DNA from: Amycolatopsis sp. GM8
GTDB lineage: Bacteria; Actinomycetota; Actinomycetes; Mycobacteriales; Pseudonocardiaceae
DNA: 64,000 nucleotides
Assembly: GCF_021653975.1 (NCBI RefSeq)
Contig: NZ_JAJKFK010000009.1
Location: 210,045 to 274,044 of the forward strand
Direction of reading: 5' to 3'
Numbering within the stretch: position 1 is the stretch's first letter; every line of letters starts with the position of its first letter. Position numbers and translations under genes: made by a program. The notes below the pieces were generated by a model. The model did no database searches, was not told the origin of the DNA, and saw only the letters and a program-made list of their open reading frames with translations. Positions 8,916 to 17,111 of this stretch are shown here, one piece after another.

Positions 8916-8941
8916 GGTTAACCAGCACCCAACAGCCACCC
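8916..8941 (-). promoter_or_regulatory. PHO-box-like operator of the PstS-like gene
   Basis: On the minus strand two 11-bp units (GGGTGGCTGTT, GGGTGCTGGTT) are followed by AACC. The same 26-bp element, 24 of 26 bases identical, precedes the decayed paralogue at 9115-9140. The direct-repeat length and the GGGTG/CACCC core fit a PhoP site; binding is inferred. Confidence 0.5.
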
Positions 8942-9114
8942 GTTCTGGCTAACGAAGAAATCACGGTCAACGCCGTTTGCCGGGCTCAGCGGCGTGCCGC
9001 GCCAGGCCGAATGTCACGGCCATGTGTCGTGCACTCTTCGTTCACGTTGCGACGGGTGTTCGTGCGCCAGAGCATGCCAGATACGTCTTTTCGTTGCGAT
9101 CGGCTGGTCGAAAA

Positions 9115-9140
9115 GGGTGACTGTTGGGTGCCGGTTAACC
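9115..9140 (+). promoter_or_regulatory. Duplicate PHO-box-like operator before the pstS pseudogene
   Basis: Units GGGTGACTGTT and GGGTGCCGGTT are directly repeated with 11-bp spacing, then AACC. It matches 8916-8941 in the opposite orientation, showing that the duplication that produced the pseudogene included its regulatory region. Confidence 0.5.
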
Positions 9141-9258
9141 TCCGCGTTGTTGGGCGAAAGCTTGGTTTTCGTCGTAGGAATTCTGGTCGTGGGTTTCGTT
9201 CGGTGTCACTCTCCGATTGGCCGCATTAGGTGAACCGTTGAAAGAACTGGGGTTTCTC

Positions 9259-10019
9259 ATGCGTTCGATCATCAAAAGTGCTTTCCTGCTGGCCGGCGGG
9301 CTTGCGCCGCAGCCGGTGGCTTCGTCCGACATCACCATGGTCAACGACGACACCGTTGCCTACCCGATGAAGGACCTGTGCGCCGCACACGGACCTGTTT
9401 GTCGTTGATCTCACTGGGTGTACGCGTGCTCCCCGAGCCGGTGACATCATCGGCGACGACCCGTTGCTGTTCCTTCCGGTACGCGTTGTCGAACGCCGTG
9501 GCCAGCCACGGTGTGAACGGGCTGACCAACGCCCAGCTCGCGTCCATCTACAAATGCCAGACCACCGACTGGAGCCAACTCGGCGGCACATCCGGCACCA
9601 TCCAGCCGCTGATCCCGCAGCCGGGTTCGGGCACCCGGGGCTTCTTCGAACAGCAACTCCTCATCACCGACGCGGATCTGGGTTCCTGTGTCACCACAGT
9701 GCAGGACGAGGTCGCGACCCCGATCGCCACCAACGCCAACGCGATCGCACCGTTCTCGAAACCCAAGTCCGTCTTCCCGGTGAACCTCTCCAGCCAGATC
9801 AAGCTCAACACCACGGGCTTCGCCGGTTTCCGTTCGCTGTACCTGGTTTCTCGCGACGCCGGCGGTGCCACCATCCCGGCTTATCTGCAGCCGTTCGTCG
9901 GCGACGGCACCGGCGTCAACGGCTGGGTCTGCGACTTCACCGCGCAGAACGAGGTGATCCGCGAAGGATTCGGCCTATTGCCGGGGCACACCAGCGACTT
10001 GTGCGGCTTCGCGATTTAA
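9259..10019 (+). pseudogene. Decayed inverted duplicate of the secreted PstS-like gene
   Basis: Three fragments in three reading frames match the intact PstS-like protein of 7778-8788. The first has a signal peptide and SSDITMVNDDTV (frame of ATG 9259, stops near 9406). The second has VVDLTGCTRAPRAGDIIGDD (about 9392-9478). The third has RYALSNAVASHG onward to the natural C-terminus LCGFAI (about 9480-10019). About 100 codons are missing between fragments 1 and 2, and about 17 bases at the second junction. The C-terminal two thirds remain about 75% identical to the intact copy, so decay looks recent. A short product from the first frame would be only the signal and a few residues. Confidence 0.85.
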
Positions 10020-10843
10020 CGGCGGCTCGCCAGCGCATAGCTGTTGGCCGCGGCGAAAACCTGCTGTGCGTAGTCCACCGAGCCGTTGTAGGACAGCATG
10101 GCCGACCACCAGCCGTGTGATGTGGACAGGTCGCGCTGATCGGCGCAGAGATAGCGGGCGGCGCTCAGCGCGGCGTCGTCGATGTTCTGCGGGTCGGGTT
10201 TCCGGCCGTCATGCCCGGCCCGCGTGCCCCAGGTGTCCCATGTGGACGGCAGGAACTGCAGCGGCCCCACGGCGTGCTCCCACACCGGGTCGCCGGTGAG
10301 CGCACCCCCGTCCGTCGCCGGGATCCGTTGCATGCCAGGAGATCCGTCCAGGGCGGGTCCGATGATCGGGGTGCGCGGGCGGCCGTCGGCGCCGAGTTCG
10401 GTGCCGCCGAACCGGCCGTGGTCGGACTCCACCCGTCCGATCCCGGCGAGCGTCGACCAGGAAAGGTGACAGCCCGGCGCGAGCGTGCGCGTGGCGATCT
10501 CGGCGTTGCCGTAACCCACCAGCGCCCGCGCCGGAACACCGGTGGCGCCGGCCATCCGGGCCGCCCACCCGTTCAGTCCATTTTGGACCGAGGCGCCGGG
10601 AGCCGGCGGCTGCTCTGTGACCGAGTCGAAGGAGTCGGCCGCGGACTGAATCCCGGTATCACCGGCCCGCAACACCCACATCGCACCGCCACCGACGGCC
10701 AGGATGAGGAAAGCGAGGACCAGCCAGACGACCAGCAACGCCGCACGGCTCGGCGGGGTATCGACCTCTTCCTCCGTCGACGTCACGGCAATCACGTTAC
10801 GGTCGCGCGCCGCTGCCACGGGGAACACAGCCGGGGTGGCCAT
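10016..10843 (-). CDS. Membrane-anchored lytic transglycosylase
   Basis: Peptidoglycan-cleaving enzyme of 275 residues with one N-terminal TM helix (about 33-58; ALLVVWLVLAFLILAVGGGA) and an extracytoplasmic transglycosylase domain. The catalytic glutamate sits in GIGRVESDHG, and the domain ends with the family motif GPLQFLPSTWDTWG and SYNGS for glycan binding, as in MltB/SLT-type enzymes of actinobacteria. Two starts are possible: ATG 10843, or GTG 10795 (VIAVTSTEEE) which keeps the whole TM helix. Its 3' end overlaps the pstS pseudogene stop by 4 bases. It is divergent from pstB, with 57 bp between. Confidence 0.82.
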   Translation of the reverse strand: MATPAVFPVAAARDRNVIAVTSTEEEVDTPPSRAALLVVWLVLAFLILAVGGGAMWVLRAGDTGIQSAADSFDSVTEQPPAPGASVQNGLNGWAARMAGATGVPARALVGYGNAEIATRTLAPGCHLSWSTLAGIGRVESDHGRFGGTELGADGRPRTPIIGPALDGSPGMQRIPATDGGALTGDPVWEHAVGPLQFLPSTWDTWGTRAGHDGRKPDPQNIDDAALSAARYLCADQRDLSTSHGWWSAMLSYNGSVDYAQQVFAAANSYALASRR

Positions 10844-10859
10844 GTTCGGTGAACCATCA

Positions 10860-10881
10860 GTTCATGTGCGCGCCACCCGGT
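10860..10881 (+). promoter_or_regulatory. PHO-box-like operator upstream of pstB
   Basis: Two adjacent 11-bp units, GTTCATGTGCG and CGCCACCCGGT. The first matches the Streptomyces PhoP unit consensus (GKTCAYYYRSG) at about 10 of 11 positions, the second at about 8. A -10-like TACCGT follows at 10887-10892, then the GTG start at 10901. GGTTCACC also occurs on the opposite strand at 10848-10855, so the site may serve the divergent transglycosylase gene as well. Confidence 0.6.
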
Positions 10882-10900
10882 CTGCCTACCGTCGACATAC

Positions 10901-11809
10901 GTGACTTCACCTAGCGCGCCCGCGGACGGGTCGGCCGAGAGAACCCTCATCGACCTGCATCCGAGCGAAGTACCCGAAACCGGCCTGGTGCCCGACCTGG
11001 ATGTACAGCCCGGTCGGCCCGGCGGCGGGGACGGCGGCGCCACGCTGGACGCGGTCCAGGTCTCGGCCTGGTTCGGTAGTCACAAGGTGCTCGAGCGGGT
11101 TTCGCTGACCATGCGCGCCGGCACCGTCACCGCGCTGATCGGCCCGTCCGGCTGCGGCAAGTCGACCTTCCTGCGGATCCTGAACCGGATGCACGAGCTG
11201 GTGCCCGGCGCGTCGCTCGCCGGTGAGGTGCTGCTGGACGGCGACGACGTCTACGACGCGGGCGTCAAGGTCACCGATACCCGGCGCCGCATCGGCATGG
11301 TCTTCCAGAAGCCGAACCCGTTCCCGGCGATGTCGATCGCGGAGAACGTCACCGCGGGGCTGAAGCTGGCCGGGGTGACGGCGGGCCGGCACGAGCGCAA
11401 CGACCTGGTGGAGGAGTGCCTGACCAAGGCCGGGCTGTGGCGCGAGGTCCGGGATCGGCTGCGCTCGCCCGGTGGCGCGCTGTCCGGCGGTCAGCAGCAG
11501 CGGCTGTGCATCGCGCGGTCGCTCGCCGTGCGCCCGGACGTGCTGCTGATGGACGAGCCGTGCTCCGCACTCGACCCGACCTCGACCCGCCGGATCGAGG
11601 AGACCATCGCGGAGCTGCGCGACGAGGTGACGATCGTCATCGTCACCCACAACATGCAGCAGGCCGCCCGGGTCTCCCAGCACTGCGCGTTCTTTCTCGC
11701 CGAGGACGGCGCGCCCGGGCACATCGTGGAGTCCGGCGCCACCAACGCGATCTTCTCCCAGCCGGCCGACCCGCGGACCGCCGACTACGTGCACGGCCGG
11801 TTCGGCTGA
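10901..11809 (+). CDS. pstB: Phosphate ABC transporter ATPase PstB
   Basis: Cytoplasmic ATPase that energises PstCA. Walker A GPSGCGKST, signature LSGGQQQR, Walker B VLLMDEP and the H-loop IVTHN are all present, together with the PstB-specific stretch KPNPFPAMSIAENV. At 302 residues it is longer than usual (about 255) because of an Ala/Gly/Pro-rich N-terminal extension of about 45 residues. GTG 10901 lacks a Shine-Dalgarno site and lies 8 bases after TACCGT, which suggests a leaderless mRNA. pstB is about 9.9 kb from pstA, separated by the surface-protein genes, and has its own PHO-like operator. Confidence 0.95.
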   Translation: MTSPSAPADGSAERTLIDLHPSEVPETGLVPDLDVQPGRPGGGDGGATLDAVQVSAWFGSHKVLERVSLTMRAGTVTALIGPSGCGKSTFLRILNRMHELVPGASLAGEVLLDGDDVYDAGVKVTDTRRRIGMVFQKPNPFPAMSIAENVTAGLKLAGVTAGRHERNDLVEECLTKAGLWREVRDRLRSPGGALSGGQQQRLCIARSLAVRPDVLLMDEPCSALDPTSTRRIEETIAELRDEVTIVIVTHNMQQAARVSQHCAFFLAEDGAPGHIVESGATNAIFSQPADPRTADYVHGRFG

Positions 11810-11852
11810 GTCGCTCGTGCCCGCCCCCGGCGATTGGCCGTATGGTGGGCCC

Positions 11853-13133
11853 ATGCCCGACAACTCGCGCTTCACCCTGCCCAACGGCTTGCGCGTCGTG
11901 CTCGCCCCCGACACGACAGCGCCCGTGGTCGGCGTCTCCGTGCACTACGACGTGGGCTTCCGGTCGGAGCCCGAGGGGCGGACCGGGTTCGCGCACCTGT
12001 TCGAACACCTGATGTTCCAGGGCAGCGAGAGCCTGGAGAAGCTGGCGCACTTCAAGATCGTGCAGTCCAGCGGCGGTACCTTCAACGGCTCGACGCACCC
12101 GGACTACACCGACTACTTCGAGGTGCTGCCGTCCGCGGCGCTCGAGCGCGCGCTGTTCCTCGAGGCGGACCGCATGCGCGCGCCGAAGCTGACGCAGGAG
12201 AACCTCGCCAACCAGATCGACGTGGTCAAGGAGGAGATCCGGCTCAACGTGCTGAACCGGCCCTATGGCGGGTTCCCGTGGATCCTCCTGCCGCCGGTGC
12301 TCTACCAGACCTTTCCCAACGCGCACAACGGTTACGGCGACTTCACCGACCTCGAGCAGGCGAGCCTGGACGACTGCGCCGCCTTCTTCGACACCTTCTA
12401 CTCGCCCGCGAACGCGGTGCTCACCGTCGCCGGTGACGTCGAGCCGGAGCGGGCGCGCGAGCTGATCGAGAAGCACTTCGGCGACGTGCCGCACCGGCCC
12501 GCGCCGGCCAAGCGCTCGTTCGCCGAGCCGCCGCCGGCCGGTGAGCTGCGCGGCAGCCACACCGACCCGCACGCGCCGCTGCCGGCACTGGCGGTCGGCT
12601 ACCGGATGCCGGATCCGATCAACGATCTCGACGGCTACCTCGCGAACCTCGTGCTCGCCGGGGTGCTGACCGACGGCGACGGGGCGCGGCTGCAGCAGCG
12701 GCTCGTGCACCGTGAGCCGCTGGTCACCGACATCGGCGCGGGAGCCGGGCTGTTCGGCCCGTTCGAGGCACGCGACCCGGACACCTTCTCCATCACCGCG
12801 ATCCACGCGCCGGACGTCTCGCCCGACCGCGTGCTCGGCGCGGTCGACGAGGAACTGGAGAAGCTCGCCGCGACCCCGCCCGAGCCGCAGGAGCTGGCGA
12901 AGGTCACCGCCCGCTGGAGCGCGAGCCTGCACTCCGAGCACGACCGCCTGGTGTCCCGGACCCTCGGCCTCGGCTCGTTCGAGCTGCTCTACGGCGACCC
13001 GTCCCTGATGTACCGGCTGGCCGACCGGATGGCCGCCGTCACCGCCGAGGACGTCGCGGCGGCGGCGAAGGCCCTGCGCCCCGACTCGCGCGCGGTCCTG
13101 GTCGTCGAGCCCCAGAATGGAGAGAGCAAGTGA
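11853..13133 (+). CDS. M16 zinc peptidase, catalytic subunit
   Basis: Insulinase/pitrilysin-type metallopeptidase of 426 residues. The inverted zinc motif HxxEH is intact (AHLFEHLMF), with the downstream glutamate in the VVKEEIR segment. Two M16 domains are visible, with the C-terminal half (GYRMPDP...) being the inactive repeat. The next gene encodes a partner with no zinc motif, as in bacterial heterodimeric M16B peptidases, and the two overlap by 4 bases, implying translational coupling and complex formation. ATG 11853 sits 6 bases after TATGGT with no ribosome site, so the mRNA is probably leaderless. No signal peptide, so cytoplasmic; substrate unknown. Confidence 0.9.
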   Translation: MPDNSRFTLPNGLRVVLAPDTTAPVVGVSVHYDVGFRSEPEGRTGFAHLFEHLMFQGSESLEKLAHFKIVQSSGGTFNGSTHPDYTDYFEVLPSAALERALFLEADRMRAPKLTQENLANQIDVVKEEIRLNVLNRPYGGFPWILLPPVLYQTFPNAHNGYGDFTDLEQASLDDCAAFFDTFYSPANAVLTVAGDVEPERARELIEKHFGDVPHRPAPAKRSFAEPPPAGELRGSHTDPHAPLPALAVGYRMPDPINDLDGYLANLVLAGVLTDGDGARLQQRLVHREPLVTDIGAGAGLFGPFEARDPDTFSITAIHAPDVSPDRVLGAVDEELEKLAATPPEPQELAKVTARWSASLHSEHDRLVSRTLGLGSFELLYGDPSLMYRLADRMAAVTAEDVAAAAKALRPDSRAVLVVEPQNGESK

Positions 13134-14515
13134 CTTCAGCGACGCATCGCGACGCGGCGGAGATCGGCCGGACGGAGCAGGGCCCGCGCCCGGTCCCGCC
13201 GCTGGGCGACCAGCGCGCCGCCGCAGGTCTGTCCTCTGTGGACACCACGCTCGGCAACGGGCTGCGCGTGCTCGCCGTACGCAAGGCGAACGTGCCGCTG
13301 GTCGAGCTGCGGCTGCGGGTTCCGTTCGCGGGCGCCGATCCGCTGCACTCCGCGACGGCCGAGGTGCTCGCCGAGACGATCCTCACCGGCACCGCCCGGC
13401 GCGACCGGATCGAGATCGACACCGAGCTGGCGCTGATCGGTGGCGAGATGAACGCGTCGGTGGACCCGGAACGCCTGTCCGTCAACGGGAACGCGCTCGC
13501 GAGCGGGTTGCCGACGCTCCTGGACGTGCTCGCCGACGTGCTCACTTCGGCGTCCTATGTGGACAATGAGGTCGGCCGCGAGTCGGTGCGCCTGGTCGAG
13601 CGGCTCGCGGTGTCGCGCACCCAGCCGCGGGTGATCGCGCGCGAGGCGCTGCTCAAGCACGTCTACCTCGACCACCCGGTCACCAAGGAGGTGCCGGAGG
13701 CCGAGGACGTCGCGAAGGTGACCCCGGACGCCGTGCGCGCCCTGCACGCCAGCGCGGTGCTGCCGCGCGGTTCGGTGCTGGTGATCGTCGGCGACTTCGA
13801 CCCGGCGACCGTCGTGGCCGACATCGAAAAGGCCTTGCAGGGCTGGCAGTCCGGCGATTCCGCGTCGGTGCTGCCCGAGCTGCCCGGCGTCGCCGGCGGT
13901 GACGTGCTGCTGGTGCCGCGGGCCGGTGCCGTGCAGGCGCAGATCCGGCTCATCGCCCAGGCGCTGCCGCGGACCGACCCGCGCTACGCCGCGCTGCAGC
14001 TGGCGAACCTGACCTACGGCGGGTACTTCTCCTCGCGGCTGGTGGAGAACATCCGTGAGGACAAGGGTTACACCTACAGCGCGCACTCCGGATTCGAGTT
14101 CACCGGTGCCACGGCGACGGTCGGGGTGGACGCCGACACCGCGAACGAGGTGACCGCCGCGGCGGTGCTGGAGACGTTCTACGAGCTGGGCCGGCTCGCG
14201 CTGGTGCCGCCGTCGGCCGAAGAGGTCGAGTCGGTGCGCCAGTACGCTGTCGGTTCGCTGCTCACCTCGACGGCGTCGCAGGCGGGACTGGCCAGCCAGC
14301 TGTCCGCGCTCGCGTCGAGTGGGCTGGGCGCCGAGTGGCTCGCCGAGCACCCGGGGCGGCTGCAGGCCGTGACGGTGGACGACGTCGCACAGGCCGCGCT
14401 GGACTTCTTCGCGCCGACCCGGTTCACCGGTGTCGTCGTCGGCGACGCCGACAGTCTCGCGCCGAGACTGGCCGCGCTCGGCGGGTTCACCGTCGGTGAG
14501 CCTGGCGAGTCATGA
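13130..14515 (+). CDS. M16 peptidase-like subunit without zinc site
   Basis: M16 family protein of 461 residues that forms the non-catalytic half of a heterodimer with the preceding gene. The place of HxxEH is taken by SATAEVLAETI, so it cannot bind the catalytic zinc. The family's substrate-gripping Arg/Tyr pair is conserved in SSRLVENIREDKGYTYS. GTG 13130 overlaps the upstream stop (GTGA), which supports coupled translation in equal amounts. It ends 4 bases into nudC, so the three genes form one operon. Confidence 0.9.
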   Translation: MTSATHRDAAEIGRTEQGPRPVPPLGDQRAAAGLSSVDTTLGNGLRVLAVRKANVPLVELRLRVPFAGADPLHSATAEVLAETILTGTARRDRIEIDTELALIGGEMNASVDPERLSVNGNALASGLPTLLDVLADVLTSASYVDNEVGRESVRLVERLAVSRTQPRVIAREALLKHVYLDHPVTKEVPEAEDVAKVTPDAVRALHASAVLPRGSVLVIVGDFDPATVVADIEKALQGWQSGDSASVLPELPGVAGGDVLLVPRAGAVQAQIRLIAQALPRTDPRYAALQLANLTYGGYFSSRLVENIREDKGYTYSAHSGFEFTGATATVGVDADTANEVTAAAVLETFYELGRLALVPPSAEEVESVRQYAVGSLLTSTASQAGLASQLSALASSGLGAEWLAEHPGRLQAVTVDDVAQAALDFFAPTRFTGVVVGDADSLAPRLAALGGFTVGEPGES

Positions 14516-15519
14516 CCGCGCCGTTCCAGCTGGCCAAGCTCCCGACCCTGTCTCGGTCCACTGTGGACCGCCAGGAAACCTTGCGTACCAACCCGGAGCG
14601 GCTCGTCTCGCGCTGGCCCGGGGCCCAGGTGGTGGTGCTCGACAGCAGGTCGCGCACGCCGGTCCGGGAGGGCGAGAACGTGCTCGCCACCCGGAAAGCG
14701 CTTACTTTCGGGGACACGCCGCCGGATGAGGCGGTGTTCCTCGGCGAGTGGCAGGGCGTCGACTACTGGTCGCTGCCCGGCGAGCCGGCGGGTGAGCCGG
14801 AACTCCTGGAGGCGGAGGGAAGCTGGGGCTTCGCCGAGCAGATTCCGCGCTACGACGGCGAGTTGTGGGTCGATTTGCGGGCGTTCGGCGACCGTTTCGA
14901 CGACACGTCGGCGGGCCTGTTCACGACGGCGCAGTCGCTGCGCAACTGGCACCGGGCGGCCCGGTTCTGTGCCCGCGACGGCAGCCCGACCCAGCGCATC
15001 CAGTTCGGCTGGGCGACCCGGTGCGAGGCGAAGGGGCACGAGGAGTACCCGCGCACGGACCCGGCGATCATCTGCCTCGTTCACGACGAGACCGGGGTCA
15101 ACGGCGAGCGTGTTCTCCTTGCGCGGCAACCGGTCTGGCCGAAGGGCCGGTACTCGGTGCTCGCCGGTTTCGTGGAGGCGGGGGAGTCGCTGGAGGGGTG
15201 CGTGGCCCGCGAGATCCGCGAGGAGGTCGGCGCCGAGGTGCGTGACGTGCGGTATCTCGGCAGCCAGCCGTGGCCGTTCCCGCGGTCGATCATGCTCGGT
15301 TTCGCCGCACGCGCGGACTCGTCGCTCCCGCTGGTTCCGGCGGACGGCGAGATCGAGGAAGCGCTGTGGGTCGCGCGCGCCGACGTGCGGGCGGCGTTCG
15401 CGAACAACGGCGCGCCGACCCCGATCGGCGACGGTGACGCGAGCATCATGTTGCCCGGCAACTCCTCGATCGCGCGCGTGATGCTGGAAGCGTGGGCGTA
15501 CGCCGAATCCGGGGCGTGA
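14512..15519 (+). CDS. nudC: NAD+ diphosphatase / NADH pyrophosphatase (NudC-type)
   Basis: Nudix hydrolase of 335 residues cutting NAD(H) to NMN(H) and AMP, possibly removing NAD caps from RNA as NudC does. The Nudix box is intact (GFVEAGESLEGCVAREIREE) and is followed by the NudC-specific SQPWPFPRS. An N-terminal NudC domain precedes it. The zinc ribbon is degenerate: the usual two CxxC pairs are reduced to FCARDG and RCEAKGH, leaving two cysteines with Asp and His as possible substitutes. ATG 14512 overlaps the M16 stop. DUF2568-type membrane gene follows 1 base later. Confidence 0.92.
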   Translation: MTAPFQLAKLPTLSRSTVDRQETLRTNPERLVSRWPGAQVVVLDSRSRTPVREGENVLATRKALTFGDTPPDEAVFLGEWQGVDYWSLPGEPAGEPELLEAEGSWGFAEQIPRYDGELWVDLRAFGDRFDDTSAGLFTTAQSLRNWHRAARFCARDGSPTQRIQFGWATRCEAKGHEEYPRTDPAIICLVHDETGVNGERVLLARQPVWPKGRYSVLAGFVEAGESLEGCVAREIREEVGAEVRDVRYLGSQPWPFPRSIMLGFAARADSSLPLVPADGEIEEALWVARADVRAAFANNGAPTPIGDGDASIMLPGNSSIARVMLEAWAYAESGA

Positions 15520-15520
15520 C

Positions 15521-15859
15521 ATGCGGCTGGTGAACGAGGGCCTGGCTTTCCTGCTGGAGCTGCTCGCTCTCGCGGCGCTGGCCTACTGGGGTTTCGCGAC
15601 CGGCGACGGGACCACGTGGAAGATCGTGCTCGGCGTCGGGGCGCCCGTGCTGGCCGCCGTCGTGTGGGGCCTGTTCGCCGCGCCGCGCGCGACGTTCGGC
15701 CTGCCGATCGCGGGCATCCTGGTGGTGAAGGCGATCGTGTTCGGCGCGGCGGTCGCGGCCCTCGTCGTCACCGGGAACCCGGTCCTCGCGGTGATCTTCG
15801 CCGTCCTGGTGGTCGCCAACACCACCTACGTCACCGCCACCCGCCGCCGGCGCACTTAG
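15521..15859 (+). CDS. YrdB-family (DUF2568) small membrane protein
   Basis: A 112-residue protein with four predicted TM helices spanning almost its whole length and ending in a basic tail (TRRRRT). The pattern NEGLAFLLELLALAALAYWGF...GAPRATFGLP is typical of the YrdB/DUF2568 family, whose function is unknown. It starts one base after nudC stops, so it is cotranscribed. Its last 4 bases overlap the end of the convergent gntK. Confidence 0.82.
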   Translation: MRLVNEGLAFLLELLALAALAYWGFATGDGTTWKIVLGVGAPVLAAVVWGLFAAPRATFGLPIAGILVVKAIVFGAAVAALVVTGNPVLAVIFAVLVVANTTYVTATRRRRT

Positions 15860-16353
15860 CTCGGCTCCGTTGCCAGTGCGTCGAGGGCGGTGCGCACGAT
15901 GTCGCCGGGGTCGTCGGCGATAGCGGCGACGATGCCGTGCTCATCGGACTCCAGCGGTTCGAGGTCGGCGAGCTGGGAGTCCAAAAGGGACACCGGCATG
16001 AAGTGCCCGGCGCGGTGCTTCATTCGGTCGGCGATGAGTTCCCGCGGCCCGTCGAGGTGGAGGAACCAGACGTCACCCCCACCACGCAGCACGTCGCGAT
16101 AACGGCGTTTGAGCGCGGATGAGGAAACCACACCGCCGGCGGCCCGATGATCGTGGATCCACGCGGCGATCGCCCGCAGCCACGGTCCGCGGTCGTCGTC
16201 GGTGAGCGGATGGCCGGCGGACATCTTCTCGATGTTCGCCTTCGGGTGGAACGAATCGGCCTCCGCGTACTCGACACCGAGACGTGCCGCCAGGTCCTGA
16301 CCGACCGTCGTTTTTCCGGATCCGGCCACGCCCATCACCACGATGACCATCAT
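15856..16353 (-). CDS. gntK: Gluconokinase
   Basis: Phosphorylates gluconate to 6-phosphogluconate for the pentose phosphate pathway. The 165-residue length is normal. P-loop GVAGSGKTT, substrate-site stretch ADSFHPKANIEKMSAGHPLTD and ALKRRYRDVLR are all present. ATG 16353 (or 16350) follows GGAGGGG. It is divergent from a FadR/FCD-type regulator 44 bp away, which is likely its regulator, although no clear operator could be picked out in the short gap. Confidence 0.94.
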   Translation of the reverse strand: MMVIVVMGVAGSGKTTVGQDLAARLGVEYAEADSFHPKANIEKMSAGHPLTDDDRGPWLRAIAAWIHDHRAAGGVVSSSALKRRYRDVLRGGGDVWFLHLDGPRELIADRMKHRAGHFMPVSLLDSQLADLEPLESDEHGIVAAIADDPGDIVRTALDALATEPS

Positions 16354-16397
16354 TTCGCCCCTCCGACCTCGTCGTCCCCGGGTAGTAGCGTCACATC

Positions 16398-17111
16398 ATG
16401 GTGGACGGCAGACATGCGCGGGTCCTCGACGAGCTGGGTACCGCGATCGTCACCGGGCGCATTCCGGCGGGCACGGTGCTGCGCCTCGAACAGTTGCAGG
16501 CGAACCACGGCGCCTCCCGGACGGTCGCCCGCGAGGTCGTCCGCGCGCTCGAAGCCATGTGCCTCACCACCAGCAAGCGCCGGGTCGGGATCACCGTGCG
16601 CGATCCGGCCGGCTGGAACCATTTCGATCCACGCCTGATCGGCTGGCAGCTCGACAGCGACTACCGCGCGCAGGCGCTGCGGACGCTCATGGAGCTGCGC
16701 TGGGCCGTCGAACCCACGGCCGCGCGCTTCGCCGCGGTGCGCGCGAGCCCGGAGGACCGCGGACGGCTGCGCGCGCTGGCCACCCGGCTGGAGATCACGG
16801 CCGAGGCCCGCGATCCCGCCACGTTCCTGGAGCACGACATCGCCTTCCACCACGTCGTGCTCGCCGCGTCCGGCAACCCGATGTTCTGCCAGCTCTCCGC
16901 CGTCGTCGCCCAGGTCCTCACCGGGCGCACCGAGCGCGGGCTGATCCCGGCGGAAGCCGTCGCGATGCACGTCCAGGTCGCGAAAGCCGTCGACAGCGGT
17001 GACGCCGAGCAGGCCGAACACGTCATGCGCGGCATCATGGAGCAGGCCCGCGACAAGGTCGCCGAGCAGTTCGATAATCTTCGCCGGAACACGACTACCG
17101 GGGGCAAGTGA
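16398..17111 (+). CDS. GntR-family regulator with FCD domain, probably of gluconate genes
   Basis: Transcription factor of 237 residues: winged helix (about 8-72; SRTVAREVVRALEAM is the recognition region) and an all-helical FCD ligand domain (about 80-215) with metal-binding-type residues (E..HDIAFHHVVLAASGN). It is divergent from gntK, the usual arrangement for gluconate-responsive repressors, so a role in gluconate control is inferred. ATG 16398 lies 6 bases after TAGCGT without a ribosome site, suggesting a leaderless mRNA. The stop overlaps the next start by one base. Confidence 0.9.
   Translation: MVDGRHARVLDELGTAIVTGRIPAGTVLRLEQLQANHGASRTVAREVVRALEAMCLTTSKRRVGITVRDPAGWNHFDPRLIGWQLDSDYRAQALRTLMELRWAVEPTAARFAAVRASPEDRGRLRALATRLEITAEARDPATFLEHDIAFHHVVLAASGNPMFCQLSAVVAQVLTGRTERGLIPAEAVAMHVQVAKAVDSGDAEQAEHVMRGIMEQARDKVAEQFDNLRRNTTTGGK

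Noticed and set aside
9464..10120. Separate gene in another frame over the pstS pseudogene
   Set aside because: It is Arg/His-rich with no motif; the PstS frames explain the region.
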